From assembly GCA_030704615.1 (NCBI GenBank), contig CM060733.1, positions 70,000,001 through 70,064,000 on the forward strand: 64,000 nt of DNA, written 5' to 3'. Positions within the stretch are counted from its first letter, which is position 1; every line of letters begins with the position of its first letter. The position numbers and the translations under genes are program-made. Positions 1-12,076 of the stretch are shown here, piece by piece. Below the pieces are notes generated by a model. The model saw only the letters and a list, made by a program, of their open reading frames with translations. It did no database searches and was not told where the DNA came from. Source of the stretch: Takakia lepidozioides. Lineage: Eukaryota > Streptophyta > Takakiopsida > Takakiales > Takakiaceae.

Positions 1-2
1 AT

Positions 3-610
3 AAGGCGCAAAAGTTTGATACAACAATGCCGAAGAAAGTTGCGCATGCGCGAATGTTATTCAATCTGAGGGGGAAGCCAAAGAAATACAACGATCACAC
101 CACCACGTTCGAGACGAAACAATTCAAGGTATGCATTTATGGAATGAAAATCTACTATTCACATTCATTTTATGCTAAATAATACTTCTGTCGTCGGAGT
201 GACACCTAATTTTTCCGTGGATGAATGTGCAGGAGTTCATGTTTGTCTGTCATTTGATACTTGAAATGGGTAGCATTAAGGAGGCAATGGTCCTGATACT
301 TTGCGACGACGACGTTTGGAAGATCTGGGAAGATGTTTTCAAAAACTGGGAGCAGAGAAAGCTACTCGACCCGCTTGGGATACAGTACAAGGGTGAACAA
401 CAACAGCTCACGAAATCTGCTATCGCAAAGCTGCAAGGGTCAAACAGATGGCAGCTGATAAAAGTTGCGCATAAAATCCTGGACCTAAAATTGACCATTC
501 GAGATTACAAAGGACAAGACAAATCAATTCAAGGCATGAACAAGTACATAGACGACTTGAAAATGCGCCGGTTTATTGTCGACGATGTTTTCGTCGATCT
601 GAAGGTGTAA
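3..610 (+). CDS. Partial two-exon gene of unknown function
   Basis: The reading frame is open from base 3 and runs to a GT donor after base 128 (exon end ..TKQFK). A 104-bp intron ends in a GTGCAG acceptor, and exon 2 runs from 233 (EFMFVCHLILEMG) to the TAA at 608-610. Both exons join in phase 0, so the splice call is coherent. The 5' part lies outside the window. The visible product is basic and mostly helical by composition, with no signal peptide, membrane segment or motif I recognise. It could be a host gene or a transposon-borne gene; the next plus-strand sequence offers no operon-like or family context. The downstream minus-strand LINE remnants overlap its 3' end by some 40 bases, which suggests the LINE relic sits directly against it. 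Confidence 0.5.
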
Positions 611-988
611 GAATCTGGTAAGGAGGGCGAGCATTGACAAAGGTGTCCTTAGCTCTAATCCTTGCTGGCAGTTCTCCCCAGGGTTTGTCCAAGCAGTCTT
701 CGTTGATCCACCAAGCCTTGTGAGGGGGAGTGTTGTAGATATCTGCGTTTTCCATCAAAGTGTGGAGGGCTTGCAACTCAGACCTGGATGCTCCTCCAGA
801 TATGTGCCCCACGTGATTTTGGAGGTTTCAGCAATAGAGTAGCAAGACCATTGGTTGTAGAGAAATTCCTGGATTTTTGCTTTGATCATGCAGTGGGGGC
901 TACTGTCCGGTGGGCAAGTTCTGATGAAGTGCCTGACATCCAGAGAAGTGATCCACAAGGACTCCAGTTCATCCCTGTCTTTAGCCAT
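573..988 (-). pseudogene. Decayed LINE (non-LTR retrotransposon) ORF2 fragments
   Basis: Two overlapping minus-strand frames (988-755, then 812-573) read as consecutive pieces of one protein. They resemble the Trp/Arg/Lys-rich linker between the endonuclease and reverse transcriptase of plant L1-type ORF2, with pieces such as ELESLWITSLDVRHFIR and KAKIQEFLYNQWSCYS. I cannot point to a catalytic motif, so the call rests mainly on position: it lies downstream, on the same strand, of a LINE-type ORF1 with a zinc knuckle. The frame change near 780 makes it a relic. No reverse transcriptase YxDD box follows, so the element is truncated here. Confidence 0.35.
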
Positions 989-1241
989 GACGAGAATAGA
1001 AGGAGGTGGTTATTTTTTGAAGATGACTGGGGTTACATATATGGCTTTTGGGACTTCCTTGCTAGTCAATCGGGAGCAGCCAGGAAGAGAGAAATCATGG
1101 TAGGAGTGAAGAGTTCTCTCAGACATTATCTGTTTACCTTTGTCAGTGGGAGCTGGCATGAAGGCACCAGCTTCCAGGTACATCGGGTCCGAAGGCTCTT
1201 TTTGTTTCTTGGCTATGTGGATTGGACTAAGCTGAAGCAGG

Positions 1242-2452
1242 TCAGAGGCGGGGGTTGTGCTGTGTATTAAGAGAGGGGAATCTAGTGGAGGGAGGGTTTA
1301 AGACGGGGTAGATTGGACGGGAGAGAGCACCTGCAGGCGGAGAGATGGCTGAAGAAAGGATAATACCATTCAAATTGCCCGGGGATCTCTTCCTTTTGTT
1401 TACAGCGCAGTCCACTTTGATGTGGCCTTGCTGTCCGCAAATGAAGCATGCTGAGGAAGTAGTCTCTTCAATTAACCTGATTGTATAAAAATTGCGCTTC
1501 GAGTCAATTGGGAGCCTAACAAAGTCAGGCAGCATATCCTCATTGGGCATCGTCAAGACCATCTTGGCGCACCCGTTGTCATATAGTTTAGTTGCAATTG
1601 TGGCTGTTTTCCATGCCGGGTCTTTTCTGATGGTTTCAGTGCACATGATAAAAAACACCCAGACAGCCCTAGTAGTGCCCAAAATGGTTTGCTATATCCG
1701 GGAGATTCACGAGGTACTGGTCAGGAATGAAAGGGAGGGAGACAATCCTTGGTCCCCCCAACTTTCCATTTTTGTTACCCATTTTGGATGACCATAGAAA
1801 AATATTGACATTAAACCCTTTCAGGTGAGGGTTGAACTGGAGGGCTTGGGAAGCTGCATCCTGGGACTCAAACATAATTGAGAAGAATCCTCTGCCCTTA
1901 GCATGGCATAAGTTGTTTAAGCTCCCCCTGGCCTCCCGAGTACCTTATGGCCCTGTCCCTGACATAAGCCCTACTGATCTTCTTTCCAGCGACATGAACC
2001 AAAATTCCAGACTCTTCCATACATGAGATTCTGTTGTTGAGCCCCTGAATATCCATCTCAATTAATGGAAAGTCACGATTCATGGCTTCTTGAACCTCAA
2101 GAGAGTCGAGCGAACAAAGCTCCTCATTTTCTGGACCAGGCGAGAAGTTGCCTCGAGCAGAATTGGTAGATAAGCCTCCTGCATTAACTTCCGCGATGGG
2201 TGCCCGATGGAGAAGAGCCCCAGGACTTCTTGCGGGGGACATGGGACCCCTTGAGAAGGGCGCAGGGATCCTTGGAGTTGACTGGAACCTGGGGGTACCG
2301 CCTCCGAGGGATCGCGGTTGGTGGGCCCAGAAAATCCCGGTACCCAAAGATGGTTGAGGTCTAGAGGATGACGCAGGTCTCCGCGGTCCGTGTTGGCGAC
2401 GGTCACCCATCGATCCAAACTGTCTATGGTGAGAGAAGCTGTTGGGAGCCAT
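1242..2452 (-). pseudogene. LINE ORF1 (nucleic-acid-binding, DUF4283-like plus CCHC knuckle), frameshifted
   Basis: An ATG at 2452 opens a frame rich in Pro, Arg and Ser that runs to 1898. It then continues in other frames at 1875-1669 and 1682-1242. Read across the breaks, the middle part (ESQDAASQALQFNPHLKGF) has the look of the DUF4283 RNA-binding region of plant L1 ORF1 proteins. The C-terminal part holds a clear CX2CX4HX4C zinc knuckle, CFICGQQGHIKVDC, near 1415-1455. Such proteins bind LINE RNA in the ribonucleoprotein. At least two frameshifts are needed, so this is an inactive copy. The ORF2 pieces at 988-573 would be downstream in the same element. The alternative is a gypsy gag, but the order (ORF1 then linker-like ORF2) favours a LINE. 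Confidence 0.55.
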
Positions 2453-3476
2453 AGAGAGAGCGAGAGGGGGCAGAGATCAGAGAAAGCTATGAGCGCTAAG
2501 ACGGGGTAATTGGATGAGAGCGAAGGAGATCTGCAGAGAGCAGGAGGAAGAGAGAGGGACTAGGATAGAAGGAGATTGGGAGATCGGGAGAATGATCGAT
2601 GCGCGTGGAGGGATGTAGACGAGACCAGTCACTCACGGGAAAGTTGAGAAAGTCTTCTTACTGAGGTGACGGGGTGGCAGGACAAGGGGTAATCACTCAT
2701 AAATTCCAGCCGCCAAGGGGAAGGGGGGAAAAGGGTAGTAATGGCCTAAAGGCGGCTTTCATCAGGGGAGTGATGGATGGAGCTTGTAAACGAGAGGGAT
2801 GAGGCTTATTGAACTTCTCATAAAGCCTAAGAGCGGGTCCTGAAGGTGTGCAAGTTACAGGTGTTAGTAAAATGCAACACAGAAGGAGATCAGGTGCTCC
2901 TAGGTAGTCGATTTCAGTGAAAAATCCATGCAAGCCGAGGACCAGGTGTGAGAGACGAAGCGACCATTGGGCTCTCTCACCGCAAAACAGGGAGCTCCTC
3001 GGACTCACATCGCTCCCCCCATAATTGGGTGTAAGGCAGACCCTAATTGAGACCCTGCAATTTTATAAGACTTCTGCCTAAAAAATAATATTCATACAAA
3101 AAAGAACATTGTAATATACTCCACACTTGCATGCTTAGCAAAGAGTACCATCCAGTTTCTGCTTGAAGTAAATTAAAACTAGTCCACATCTGTGAGTTGT
3201 GAAGGTAGGGTAACCTGTCCATCCCATTAGAAAACCAACCCCTCCATTTGTCGGAGATTCTCCGAAAGATGGTCCAGCACAGCTATAAGTTTGTCTTAGA
3301 CAACCAGTCTACCAAATGGTAGCAGGTGAGCTTGTGCAGTACTAACATCTACTTAAATGCATCAGTATTCACAGGATCATTTCTGTTCTATCCAGTCATC
3401 TAGACATCCGCTGCCAATGGCAATACAACTCCGATCCACTTAGCCTCATGTCAGTCTGGCTCTGTCTTCCATCTCT
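2453..3476. other. Non-coding stretch between LINE ORF1 and SUFB
   Basis: The part next to the LINE ATG is purine-rich (repeated GAGAG runs, 2450-2600) and may be LINE 5' untranslated sequence. A minus-strand open frame at 3008-2697 has no recognisable feature. From about 3020 the sequence becomes AT-rich; part of it is likely the 3' untranslated region of SUFB, whose stop codon is at 3477-3479. I see no further gene. Confidence 0.4.
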
Positions 3477-6095
3477 CTACCCAACACTTCCTTCAAGCTT
3501 CAGGCTCATCAGCTGGTTGACCTCAGCTGCAAACTCAAGGGGAAGCTCCTTGAACACCTCCCGGCAGAACCCACCAATGATTGCTGCCACTGCCTTCTCT
3601 GCATCAATGCCCCTTTGCTGAAAATAGAAGAGCTGATCTTCACCTATCTTAGATGTGCTGGCTTCATGCTCAACCCTGGCTGTCGGGTCCTTAACCTGTT
3701 ATACAGAGACCTGATTAGAAATATTTGGTAGGTCCTGACAATGCAAGCCAAATTCCTGCTTTCTGGCAGGAGACACCAGCAGTTGAACCAACATGAGTAT
3801 AATCATCTATGGAGGAAATGACCGCCAATGAAAACAGGGATCCAGAGGCACCCCTGGTTGTATGTATCCACCAAAAACTCAAACTCTACTTAGTACGTTA
3901 CGCCCCACTCGTGAGCTCGCGGATCAGAAATCCACCCTGTCACTACAATAAAAAGAACAGATGATGGAGAAAGCTAAGGAAACAAATAGGTCCACGAAAA
4001 GAAGAACAAAGGGCTGGAGGAAGGGAGGGAGGCAGGCTCATCATCAACTACATGCACCATTCCCCAAATGTAGATCATATTGAACACTTGATGAGCACCA
4101 ATTAAGATGTCATAGGCACCCGAGGTACATAGGCAGATTTCCTGTAAGTAAATTGAAATAGGGAGCCCCGCCAGAATTTGGCAAACAGCAAACCTATGGA
4201 TGAAGATGTCAATGAAGAGAGGCACAGATGCATTTTGAAGGGAGATAATAGCAGGCTTACCTGGATGTAAGGGTAAGTGTTGGCACCCGCTTCATCTCCA
4301 ATGAGCATAGAGTCGCACTGTGAGAAGTTCCTTGCATTATGTGCCGATGGTTGCACCTGCAGGACCAATTGATGTTTCAGAATGCATTTATAGCAAAAAC
4401 CATTTGTCCAATAACACTAAACACAGTCTCCCTCTTACATTGAGGTACCCTGGGAAAAGACCCAATGATACCATTCCAACCACACAAATCCATTTAGTTC
4501 CCATTGGAAAGAGATGATAGGAAGCAAGACCTTCAATGCATCCTATTTCTGGTACTGAGCCAGATTCAGAAATTCGTCTTCACAGAAAATTTCTTGAAAC
4601 CCTAATCCATTAGGTTTAACCCATATTCACCAGCCATGCCTTCATACTCATTCCCATATCCAATCCTGTCATTCAGAATGTGGGGAACAGAGAGACCAAC
4701 CTGTACAAGTCCCCTGTAGCAGTTAACTGACTTCCCAGCCGAGATGCCCTTGGAGACAATCCTACTCCGAGAATTTTTGCCCACATGGATCATCTTGGTG
4801 CCTGTGTCTGCTTGCTGTTTGTTGTTGGTTAGAGCCACCGAATAGAATTCCCCCACAGAGTTATTCCCCTTTAACACCACACTTGGATACTTCCATGTGA
4901 TTGCCGACCCAGTCTCAACTTGAGTCCAGGAGATTTTGGAATTATCGCCATCACATAGACCCCTCTTTGTTACAAAGTTATATATGCCACCCTTTCCATC
5001 CTCGTCACCAGCATACCAATTTTGTACTGTTGAGTACTTAATCTCTGCCCCCTCTGCACAATAAAGCTCAACCACGGCAGCATGTAGCTGGTTCTTATCA
5101 TATGCTGGAGCCGTGCAGCCTTCCAAGTAGCTCACGAAACTCCTTTCGTCAGCCACAATGAGGGTGCGCTCAAACTGGCCTGTTTCCATAGCATTAATCC
5201 TAAAATACGTGGAAATTTCCATGGGGGACACTGTGTCCTTGGGAACATAACAAAAGGAGCCGTCACTAAATACTGCCGAGTTCAGCGCTGCATAGTAATT
5301 ATCCGCCACAGGCACCACTTTCCCCAGGTATTTTCTGACAAGCTCAGGACATTCCCGCACAGCTTCAGAAATCGAGCAGAAAATAACCCCTGCAGCCTGC
5401 AGCGTCTTCCTATGAGTGGTAGCAATGGAAACGCTATCGAAGACGGCATCCACTGCGACATTTGCAAGTCGCTTCTGTTCAGTGAGTGGGATTCCAAGCT
5501 TCTGGAAAGTCTCAAGAAGCTCTGGATCAACCTCATCCAGACTTTGTTTCTTCTCCTTCTGCTTTGGCTCAGTGTAGTAACACATGTCCTGAAAATCTAT
5601 AATCGGGTGGCGATTGTCTGACCATGTCGGCTCCTTCATTTTGAGCCATTGCCTGTACGCGTTTAGCCGAAACTGCAGCATCCACTCAGGCTCCTTCTTC
5701 TTTGCCGAGATCAAGCGCACAGTCTCCTCCGACAAACCCTTGGGAATAGACACTGATTCTATATCGCTCACGAATCCCCACTTATAATCCCTCTTTAGAA
5801 ACTGCTGAATTGTATCATCGCTCGAGCCTTTCGATGGCACCCTTTCCAGCACCGCCGACTCCCCCAACTCCACTGGCATAGCTTCGCATCGCACACTTGA
5901 TGTCTCTTTCCTGCAGAGCTTTTCCTGGAATCCATGACTGTGAACTTTTAGTCCCTTCAAACTGTAACGGTGAAACCCTAGCCTTGCACATTCTTCAAAT
6001 TGTCTAGTAACTTCTACTCTCCTACTCTTCGACTGCAACCCCAAGACCGTATGAGATCCCGCAGCAACTGACGCCGCCACTGTGCAAGCCTTCAT
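3477..6095 (-). CDS. SUFB: SUFB: plastid Fe-S cluster scaffold subunit (SufBC2D complex), three exons
   Basis: Three exons on the minus strand: 6095-4701, 4356-4261 and 3695-3477, all joined in phase 0, giving 569 residues against about 557 in Arabidopsis. The exon 1 end (NCYRGLVQ) is followed by a GT donor. Exon 2 starts [17 protein letters not shown] after a TGCAG acceptor and ends ANTYPYIQ before GTAAG. Exon 3 starts [13 protein letters not shown] and ends in LKLEGSVG and TAG. About 75 N-terminal residues rich in Ser, Ala, Arg and Lys look like a chloroplast transit peptide. Residues matching the functional Cys405, His433 and Glu434 of E. coli SufB are present (about C479, H507, E508, same 28-residue spacing). 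The protein should assemble nascent Fe-S clusters in the stroma with SufC and SufD. The frame runs on past the donor to 4602, which would wrongly give a 497-residue protein lacking the catalytic end. No damage is seen, so this is the one clearly functional host gene. Confidence 0.95.
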
Positions 6096-7740
6096 ACCTT
6101 CAGATTCTTCTTATCGCCTGTAGATCAACTCGTGAGCTTCCAACAGCTTCAATATCAAGAGCAGAAAAGGAGCTCAAACAGATTCTGCCAGCACATACAG
6201 CAAACAGATCAGCTTCTTTTGCAGATATTACAAACCAAACCTCCTTCCTAATCTTCGTATCAACAATTCTGAAACGATTGAAATCCTCGAGGGACCGACA
6301 TAAGGAAGCGTGGCATGACAAGATTCTTGTGAGCATACGTCAAAGCACCTGACGTACAGATGGATGAATACGCTGCCCGCTAGATGGATGTAAAGTTGAC
6401 TGTCGAGTCATCCATCGATCATCCTTCTCGGATGAAAGTAGCTAGTAAAGAGGAATGATGGATGGACAGACCTAAACCGCAAACCCTGAAGACAGGATGC
6501 CCCTCATTATTGGCCCAAATAATACCTCGGCGACCGGTTCTGCCCGTCTCCAGAGCAAAAAGTATTGACCGGCATCGTACAGAAGGATGCATAGGATCGT
6601 AATCTGACCGGTTATAACCGGTCCACGTTGGAATGCCAAAGACAGATTGCGAGAGAGGAGGAGGGGGATAGTGTTGTGAGACCAAGGAGCTCCGATATGG
6701 CGGCGCCACCTTAGTGATGAAGGTGTGAGAAGCATGCACGGTGCACCGGGGTGCGAAACAGCAAGGTGAGAAAGAAATGAGTTGAGTGCATTCCCCGGTA
6801 GCCAGCTTCGCAATCAATGTTGAGTAGTATCTGAAAGTAGGGAAATGGAAGGCATGTAAAGTGGCGCTGAGAGAGGGACAGAAATAAGAGAGAAAGAGAG
6901 AGAGAGGTGAGACTGTTCGTCGAACAGCCACAATGTGTGGGGCCTGGGGTAGGTAACAACTAGACAGATTCATTGGGCCGAAAATTCAACGCTCTCTTTG
7001 GTGTTTGGGATGAGGGGTGAGAGATAGAAAATTGCGGATATGATCCAACAGAGCAGGAGGTTCCGTGAAGGAAAGTTTTCGCTAGATAGTATCTGTATCC
7101 TTTTTGCTTGTTCTCGTGAGATCAAAAAATTTCTTAGTCTCATGTCTTCATGTTGGCTGTGATCTAGCCGGAAAAAAAGAAAGCAGGAAATCGTTTGCAA
7201 GTAACGTGAGGCCACCAAGCAGGCCTTCATGTCTCTCCATAGCTTTTTTGGCTGGTAAAATAGGTGGTTACAATCAGGGTTACTCTGGTTGGGCAGATTT
7301 TTCCTGGATCTTGACGCATAGCTTTCACCAGCGTTAGTGCAGCATGGAACTGCCATTGGTTCTGAAATGCGGCCAGCTGCTGCTTTGTTCATTATTCTGT
7401 GGCCGGCATCCTGTCAACATGAACAAAGGAGCAAATGTGGAATCCAGTTGTGGCTTTAATACAAACTATGTTACCTTAGATAACGATACTACCCTAACTG
7501 TCAGAGTTATGCAGTGGAACATGCGAGGTGAGAGGGTAGCCATGGGTGGCGTTCTCTTTCATGACAGAAACACAGTTCTCTGTTACAATTGCGCAAAGGA
7601 TCTCATTTGACAATTGAAATGGTTTACCTCTACAGATTCATACTACAGCAACAGGGATGGCGACAGAAGGCTTTGATGGCATTAGAGCAAGTTCCCCCTA
7701 ACACTGGGTTTTGGCATGGAAAGAGAAACTTTTGGTCTAG
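6096..7740. other. Region between SUFB and the transporter copy; no gene recognised
   Basis: The first 200-300 bases probably hold the SUFB promoter and 5' leader. Both strands carry open frames up to 184 codons (for example 6973-6419 minus and 7344-7610 plus), but none has a motif, and they overlap each other as expected by chance. At 7716 an ATG opens a short frame (METFG-like start region) that would lead into the transporter below only with a one-base shift. Confidence 0.4.
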
Positions 7741-8547
7741 TGGGAGGATCTAGCGGTCTTTGGAACTGCATTTGGCTACTGTCTATCTGCCGCTCTTTTG
7801 TCCATCATCGATAAATGGGCAGTAATGATATTCCCCTTCCCAGGTTCGCTGACAGCCCTCCAGTACGCTGTAAGTACTGGAGCTGTCTTCATTCTTGGGA
7901 GATTTCATGTCCTGCAGCATGATCCTCTCAGCCTTCAGACAGTGTGGCATTTTTTGCCTGCTGCAGTGTGCTTTTATCTCTCGCTTTTCACCAACAGTGA
8001 GCTCCTCCTCCATGCTAATGTGGATATGTTCATTGTGTTCCGTTCAGCTGTTCCGATATTTGTAGCAATTGGTGAGACCTTGTACTTGAAGCAGCCGTGG
8101 CCCTCACTGAACACTTGGCTGGCTCTTGGATTTATTTTGGGGGGTTCCATTGTTTACGTGATCACGGACTCGCAGTTCCCCCTCAATGCGTACATCTGGG
8201 CTTTTGCCTACCTTGCCAGCATGTCCATAGATTTCGTTTACATCAAGCACATAGTCATGACCATTGGTTTGAACACTTGGGGTCTTGTTTTGTACAATAA
8301 CTTGGAGGCCTTCCTCCTTTACCCCATTGAGCTCCTTGTGATGAGGGAAGCAATTGAGTTGAAGAAGGGCACAACAGACCACACAATAGACTGGACGTCT
8401 TTCCAAGTTGGGCTCCCTGTGGGGCTTTCTTGTCTCTTTGGGCTCTCTATTTCTGTGGAAGGAGATGTTGAACAGCAACCGCTGAAGCTGACAGAGGATG
8501 AGCCCCAGAGCAAGGGGTCTCCTGGAGGCAGCTACCTAGGCTTTTGA
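7741..8547 (+). pseudogene. GONST3: GONST3-type nucleotide-sugar transporter copy lacking about 65 internal residues
   Basis: The frame is open from 7741 (after a TAG at 7738) and gives about 268 residues. Blocks such as FYLSLFTNSELLLHANVD, FIVFRSAVPIFVAIGE, DFVYIKH and MTIGLNTWGLVLYNN match Arabidopsis GONST3 (Golgi nucleotide-sugar transporter, drug/metabolite transporter fold, normally ten membrane helices). It starts in helix 1 (VFGTAFGYCLSAALL..DKWAVM). After LPVGLSCLFGLSIS the family continues with helices 8-10, but here the sequence jumps in frame to EGDVEQQPLKL, which matches the tail after the family's YQQS. About 65 residues are therefore missing with no intron at the join. There is also no in-frame ATG: the nearest plausible one, at 7716, is one base out of frame. 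No introns are seen, so a decayed retrocopy is possible. An assembly error is the alternative. It is unlikely to transport as written. Confidence 0.75.
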
Positions 8548-9773
8548 GAGTACATATACTAGCTGGTTGGATCGTGCAACACATGGATTTATATACGTGA
8601 GAAGCAAAACTCTACTTGAAACAGAGCCTGCCAAGTTGTAGGGACTGGGATTAAACAAAGCAAGGAGGGATGTGGCTTCTGGCTCTCTCAGGTGGATGAA
8701 CTGCCTTGTACTGGCAAAGAGGAAACTAGAGAAAGGGGTGGGAGGGAGATGGTGGGTGTGTTACTTTTGGAGCTCTCCCAACAAATCAATACTGGTAATT
8801 TTGTGAGCGACTTATCTGGTACCTTCTAGTCCACTTGGACCATTAATCTTTTGTGGTGGCCAGTGGCGTGTTGCCTCATTCAGATTGCCTCATTCAGATT
8901 ATTCTTCTGTGAACCACCAGATTGTCAGGCGTGCTAAGGGAATGCATTCCTTGAGAGTGTGGTGGGGGGTTGTGGCCTAACTTAGAGTTTGTTGCTGGTC
9001 CAACTTTGTAGATTCTGGTGGAGTTGCTGCACCAACTGCCAAGTGGTAGGCAAGGGACATATATATTCTCTAATGCAAACTTTCCTTAACATTGTTGGGA
9101 AGTCCCTACTGTTGAGGCGGTCTCCTGCCAGTACAAGACATCTATCTGTTAAGTGGAAATGTGTCTTTGCAAACCTCAAACACCACCCCCGTAATGTCAC
9201 ATGTACCCCCAATCGTTCCAAAAAAAAATTAAGTAAAGTAAATTGGACATCTAGCAAGCTGTCCCAACAAAGGTGGCCATAGCATGCACATGGCTACTGC
9301 ATGCCATGTGAAAGTGGCAATTGCATGTTTTGGCAAGCTGGCAAGCTATAGCCAAAGATGGAACTTGGGAAGAGATGGAGAGTAGGGAATGGAGGGTCTA
9401 GTAGGGAGCCAAGAAGAAGGATGAGGGAGTGGGAGGGGGGGTCAATTAGTTGGCGGTGGGCAGGGCACGCACCAGTGGCAACGGGAAAGGCCCATTGGCA
9501 TGGGATCCAGCTATGCTTCAAGTGGGGTGGCATATTACCTCTTTCTCTCTCTCTTGAAGTTGAAGTGTATAGGTGGATTGGTCTTCATTATAACCTTCTT
9601 AGGAGTATGTGACTGGTATAACAACCGACGAATTTTATGCCCACCTATATTTTTATTATGTCACGCTATCCGTATTGAAGGCTAAATTTCCTGCTCGAAA
9701 TTACATCTCCGATGCACTATTTCGTATTCTATTACGACGTGATATGCCTCTACACCTTTTTATTTTTATTTTT
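8548..9773. other. Non-coding stretch downstream of the transporter copy
   Basis: The sequence is of mixed composition with short open frames on both strands (for example 8982-9257 minus, 9358-9612 plus) and no motif. A short direct duplication (cagattgcctcattcagatt) occurs near 8880. Nothing here supports a gene. Confidence 0.4.
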
Positions 9774-10327
9774 AAGAAAAGGGGAATGTGGGACCAGGAT
9801 TTCTTCCCTTCTTTTATTCCCTATTATGGATGAACGGATGCTAGGTAGAAAGGGATGTTGTTGTGCTCGATGAACCTATTTTTATTAAGCTATCTTGTTT
9901 TCTTATAACAGCTAGTTTTAGGATTAGGTGGTTATCCTAAATGGCCGCTGATGTGTGAATTACATGGATTGTAATCTGGACAGCCAGATATGTGTGGACA
10001 CCTGTCATTCTTGATTAGCCTTTTGGCACTTCTATTTAAGTAAGGCCTTTGGGCCTTAGGGGTGGTGATTTTGGATTTCAACAATGTATCTTTGTGTACT
10101 AAGTGTGTGAATGAAGCCTTTGTGCATGTGTTGGATGATAGAGTTCATCTAAGTTCTCTAGAGAAGATTCCGTCGTCTCGGTAGGCAGGCTCTGTCAGCT
10201 CACATCCCTAGTTTCAAACTAATCGTAGAGGAAGGGGAATAAACCCCATGCACCGGGATCTTGGTGGAGTTGCGGGGTAACCAAATCTGTTAAGCAAGAG
10301 AATGTATGTTGTATAGTGTACATGGTA
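9774..10327 (+). mobile_element. Possible solo LTR with polypurine tract
   Basis: A 13-base purine run (AAGAAAAGGGGAA, 9774-9786) lies directly against TGTGGGACC at 9787, the usual layout of a polypurine tract followed by a 3' LTR. The next 540 bases contain a TATTTAAG box near 10033 and end in GTGTACA near 10327. No matching second LTR, pol frame or target-site duplication was found in the window, so this is only a candidate relic. Confidence 0.3.
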
Positions 10328-10345
10328 GTCGGTGGATTGCAGGTG

Positions 10346-11890
10346 GGAGCCTCCCTTGGCTTATCTCCCCGCCACCCTTCTCATTCCTCGGTCCACGCGT
10401 AAGGCACACATTCTAGAAACGACCGCCACCATGGCGGTCGCTACATTTAAAAAAAACAACAAAAAAACGACCGCCAATACTGGCGGTCGCTGTATTTAAG
10501 AAATTAAACAATAAAAGCGACCGCAAGTAACGACGGTCGTTCTATTAAATTTTTAAAAAAAAAAAACCGATATTACTGGCAGTCGCAACATTTTCAGAAA
10601 ATTAAAAATATACAAGCGATCACCAGTAATGGCGGACGCAATGAAAAATAAAAGCGACCGCCATAATTGGCGGTCGCAGCATTTTCAGAAATTAAAAATA
10701 TACAAGTGACCGCCAGTAATGGCCGTCGCTCTATCTTAAAAAAAACAAAAACAAAAGCGACCGCCAATAATGGCGGTCATACATAAGTTGTGTGGAGAGG
10801 AAGTGAGGGGAGAATGAGCCTCCCTTGGCTTATCTGCCCCCCCCCCTCTCATTCCTCGGTCCACGCGTAAGGCACACCTTCTAGAGGCGACCGTCATTAC
10901 TGGCAGTCGCATTAAAATTAAACAATAAAAGCGACCGCTAGTAACGACGGTCGCTCTATTAAAAAAACCAAAAAAAATAAAAACGACCGCCATAACTGGC
11001 GGTCGTAGCATTTTCAGAAATTAAAAATATACAAGTGACCGCTAGTAATGGCGGTATAAAAGCGACCGCCATAACTGGCCGTCGCAGCATTTTCAGAAAC
11101 TAAAAATATACAAGCAACCGCAGGTAATGGCCGTCACTCTATTTTAAAAAAATAAAAAAACAAAAACGACAGCCAATAATGGCAGTCGTTCTATTTTATT
11201 TTATTTTTAAAAATGCGACCGCCATTACTGGCGGTTGCTATATTTTTCAAAAATTAAAAATATACAAGCGAACGCCAATAATGGCGGTCGGTTTTTTTTT
11301 TTTTTTTTATAAATGATCACCAATAATGGCGGTCGCTCTATTTAAAAAAATAAAAAATAAAAGCGATCGTCATTACTGGCGGTCGCTGCATTCTCAGAAA
11401 TTAAAAATATACAAGTGACCGCAAGTAATGGCAGTCAAATTAAAAGTATTTTTAACTTTTTTAATATTGTTTTTTAAATAAATATTTTTAAAATAAAGCG
11501 ACCGCCATATTATGGCAGTCGCTGTTTTGTTTTGTTTTGTTCTGTTTTTTAATTAAAGCGACCGCCATATTATGGCGGTTGCTGGTTTTTTAATATATTC
11601 TTAAAATAAAGCGACCGCCATATTATGGTGGTCGCTGGTTTTTTTAATATATTTGTAAAATTAAGCGACTGTCATATTATGGCGGTCGCTTATTTTTTAT
11701 ATATTTTCAAAATTATGCGACTGCCAATATGAAGGTTGATATTTTTATATTAAAAAATTAGACGACCGCCAATGCGACCGCCAATTTTTTTTTTTTATTA
11801 AAAAAAATTAAGCGAACGCCATGGTCGCGGTCGCTCTTATTTCTAAAATTCCGAAATATAAAGCGACCGCCAGAATAAGCAATCGCTTTC
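10346..11890. repeat. Array of about 28 GCGACCGCCA..TGGCGGTCGC palindromes, pitch about 50 bp
   Basis: The array consists of near-perfect palindromes of 22-25 bases whose half-site is GCGACCGCCA, separated by AT-rich spacers (often ttttcagaaattaaaaat or T/A runs). Starts fall at roughly 10420, 10468, 10517, 10566, 10616, then 10888, 10929, 10982, and so on to 11862, so the pitch is mostly 47-53 bp. Paired changes keep the stems in several units. A non-palindromic block of about 70 bp (CTCCCTTGGCTTATCT...CTAGAAACGACC) occurs twice, at 10346-10420 and 10817-10890, each time heading a run of palindromes, so the array has a higher-order duplication. The right part (11490 onward) uses a distinct CCATATTATGG centre. 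No coding capacity is supported. Confidence 0.85.
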
Positions 11891-12076
11891 ATTTTATTAT
11901 TTTCCAAAATGTATTTGCTATCGCCATCGTGTCGGCGACGTGGCTGCTTAAGTGGCAATATTTTACCTGGTACTTTTTTTACTAGAATATTTCCGGAACC
12001 TGACATGACGGAGGTCCCGTCAGCGTCAGGTTTGACGTGACCTGACGCTGACTGACGGACGTGACGCTGATAACCG

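Noticed and set aside
4602-4700. SUFB ending at residue 497
   Set aside because: This is intron read-through; the conserved C-terminus continues in exons at 4356-4261 and 3695-3477.
6419-6973. Minus-strand open frame of 184 codons upstream of SUFB
   Set aside because: Overlapping frames of similar length exist on the same strand, codon composition is not protein-like, and there is no motif.
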